This document shows, one piece after another, positions 13,497 to 14,062 of a stretch of DNA of 14,062 nt. The translations under genes were made by a program, and so were the position numbers. The notes beneath the pieces were generated by a model that searched no databases, had not been told where the DNA came from, and was given only the letters and a program-made list of their open reading frames with translations. Numbering within the stretch: the stretch's first letter is position 1; every line of letters begins with the position of its first letter. The DNA comes from an uncultured Eubacterium sp. (lineage in GTDB: Bacteria > Bacillota > Clostridia > Lachnospirales > Lachnospiraceae): positions 1 through 14,062 of the forward strand of contig CAJGDH010000021.1 of assembly GCA_904502145.1 (NCBI GenBank), written 5' to 3'.

Positions 13497-14062
13497 CACA
13501 CATCCCCCTCTCTGCTGCGGAGACGCCGCAGCCTCTCACCGATCTTCCGTTCATATCCGTTGTCGGAGGGTTCATAGAACTTCTCCCCCACCATCTCATC
13601 GGGAAGATACTGCTGTTTCACATAATGTTCAGGATAATTGTGGGCGTATTTATAGCCAATGGCATGGCCCAGCTTCCGGGCACCGCTGTAATGCCCGTCC
13701 CTGAGATAGGGGGGTACCTGCCCCGTCTCCTGCTCCCTGACCAGGGACATGGCACGGTCGATCCCGTTTATGCAGGCATTGCTCTTGGGCGCACAGGCAA
13801 CATAGGAAGCAGCCTGGGCAAGGATGATCCTCGCCTCCGGGAGGCCGATCCTCTCCACTGCCTCGGAAGCGGAAACCGCCACGGTCAGCGCCATGGGATC
13901 CGCATTCCCCACATCCTCCGAAGCACAGATCATGATCCTCCGGGCGATGAATTTAGGATCTTCTCCTGCATCCAGCATCCGAGCAAGGTAGAAGATCGCG
14001 GCATCCGGGTCAGTTCCCCGCATACTCTTGATAAAGGCCGAGATGACATCGTAATGATTATC
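13496..14062 (-). CDS. rarA: Replication-associated recombination protein RarA (MgsA), C-terminal part
   Basis: The last 188 residues of a AAA+ ATPase related to the clamp loader and RuvB that acts at stalled forks. The segment begins DNHYDVISAFIKSMRG at the window edge, so the true gene continues upstream and its Walker motifs are not visible. Typical C-terminal stretches are GTDPDAAIFYLARML.AGEDPKFIARR, ASEDVGNADP, LPEARIILAQAA.YVA.APKSNA and the tetramerisation end LRDGHYSGARKLGHAIGYKYAHNYPEHYVKQQYLP. An ATG at 14023 is internal, not the start. The stop overlaps the start of the next gene by one base. Confidence 0.97.
   Translation of the reverse strand, partial: DNHYDVISAFIKSMRGTDPDAAIFYLARMLDAGEDPKFIARRIMICASEDVGNADPMALTVAVSASEAVERIGLPEARIILAQAASYVACAPKSNACINGIDRAMSLVREQETGQVPPYLRDGHYSGARKLGHAIGYKYAHNYPEHYVKQQYLPDEMVGEKFYEPSDNGYERKIGERLRRLRSREGDV

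Overview
The window looks like chromosomal housekeeping DNA from a low-G+C Gram-positive (Firmicutes, class Clostridia), probably a Lachnospiraceae-type anaerobe. The basis is the gene order ylxM-ffh-rpsP-khpA-rimM-trmD-rplS-rbgA-rnhB-yraN, which is a Firmicutes arrangement, the linkage of a DUF512 radical-SAM protein to der and plsY, AGGAGG-type ribosome binding sites, and near-consensus sigma-A promoters. The genus assignment is inference. I saw no rRNA, tRNA, CRISPR array, phage gene or transposase.

Left edge (1-2315): a perfect TTGACA-17-TATAAT promoter fires leftwards out of the window, back to back with the promoter of a rightward ABC-F ATPase gene (141-2069). Between this gene and the convergent plsY lies a 154-base element (2120-2273). 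It is bounded by perfect 21-base inverted repeats and can fold almost end to end into one interrupted rod. It is the least explained feature of the window.

Centre (2316-9236): a tightly packed leftward operon reads, in transcription order, rplS, an intrinsic terminator, signal peptidase I copy 2, rbgA, signal peptidase I copy 1, rnhB, yraN, a DUF512/radical-SAM protein, der and plsY. Several junctions overlap or nearly touch (rbgA/lepB by 14 bases, lepB/rnhB as GTGA, der/plsY 1 base apart), so translational coupling is likely. The set joins ribosome assembly (RbgA, Der, L19), protein export (two LepB), nucleic-acid maintenance (RNase HII, YraN) and phospholipid synthesis (PlsY).

Right part (9237-14062): rplS has its own promoter and a structured leader. 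Upstream lies rpsP-khpA-rimM-trmD with its own extended -10 promoter (ribosomal protein S16, a KH RNA-binding protein, 16S processing factor, tRNA m1G37 methyltransferase). Before that comes ylxM-ffh (SRP regulator and SRP54 GTPase) with a perfect consensus promoter followed directly by a palindrome at the predicted transcription start. The right edge holds a two-helix acidic-tailed membrane protein of unknown function, coupled to the 3' part of rarA, which runs off the window.

Apart from the left ABC-F gene, everything is on the minus strand. The protein-coding content is conventional. The points worth a second look are non-coding (the 2120-2273 element, the ylxM and rpsP promoter palindromes, the L19 leader, the rplS terminator) plus the uncharacterised radical-SAM protein and the duplicated signal peptidases.
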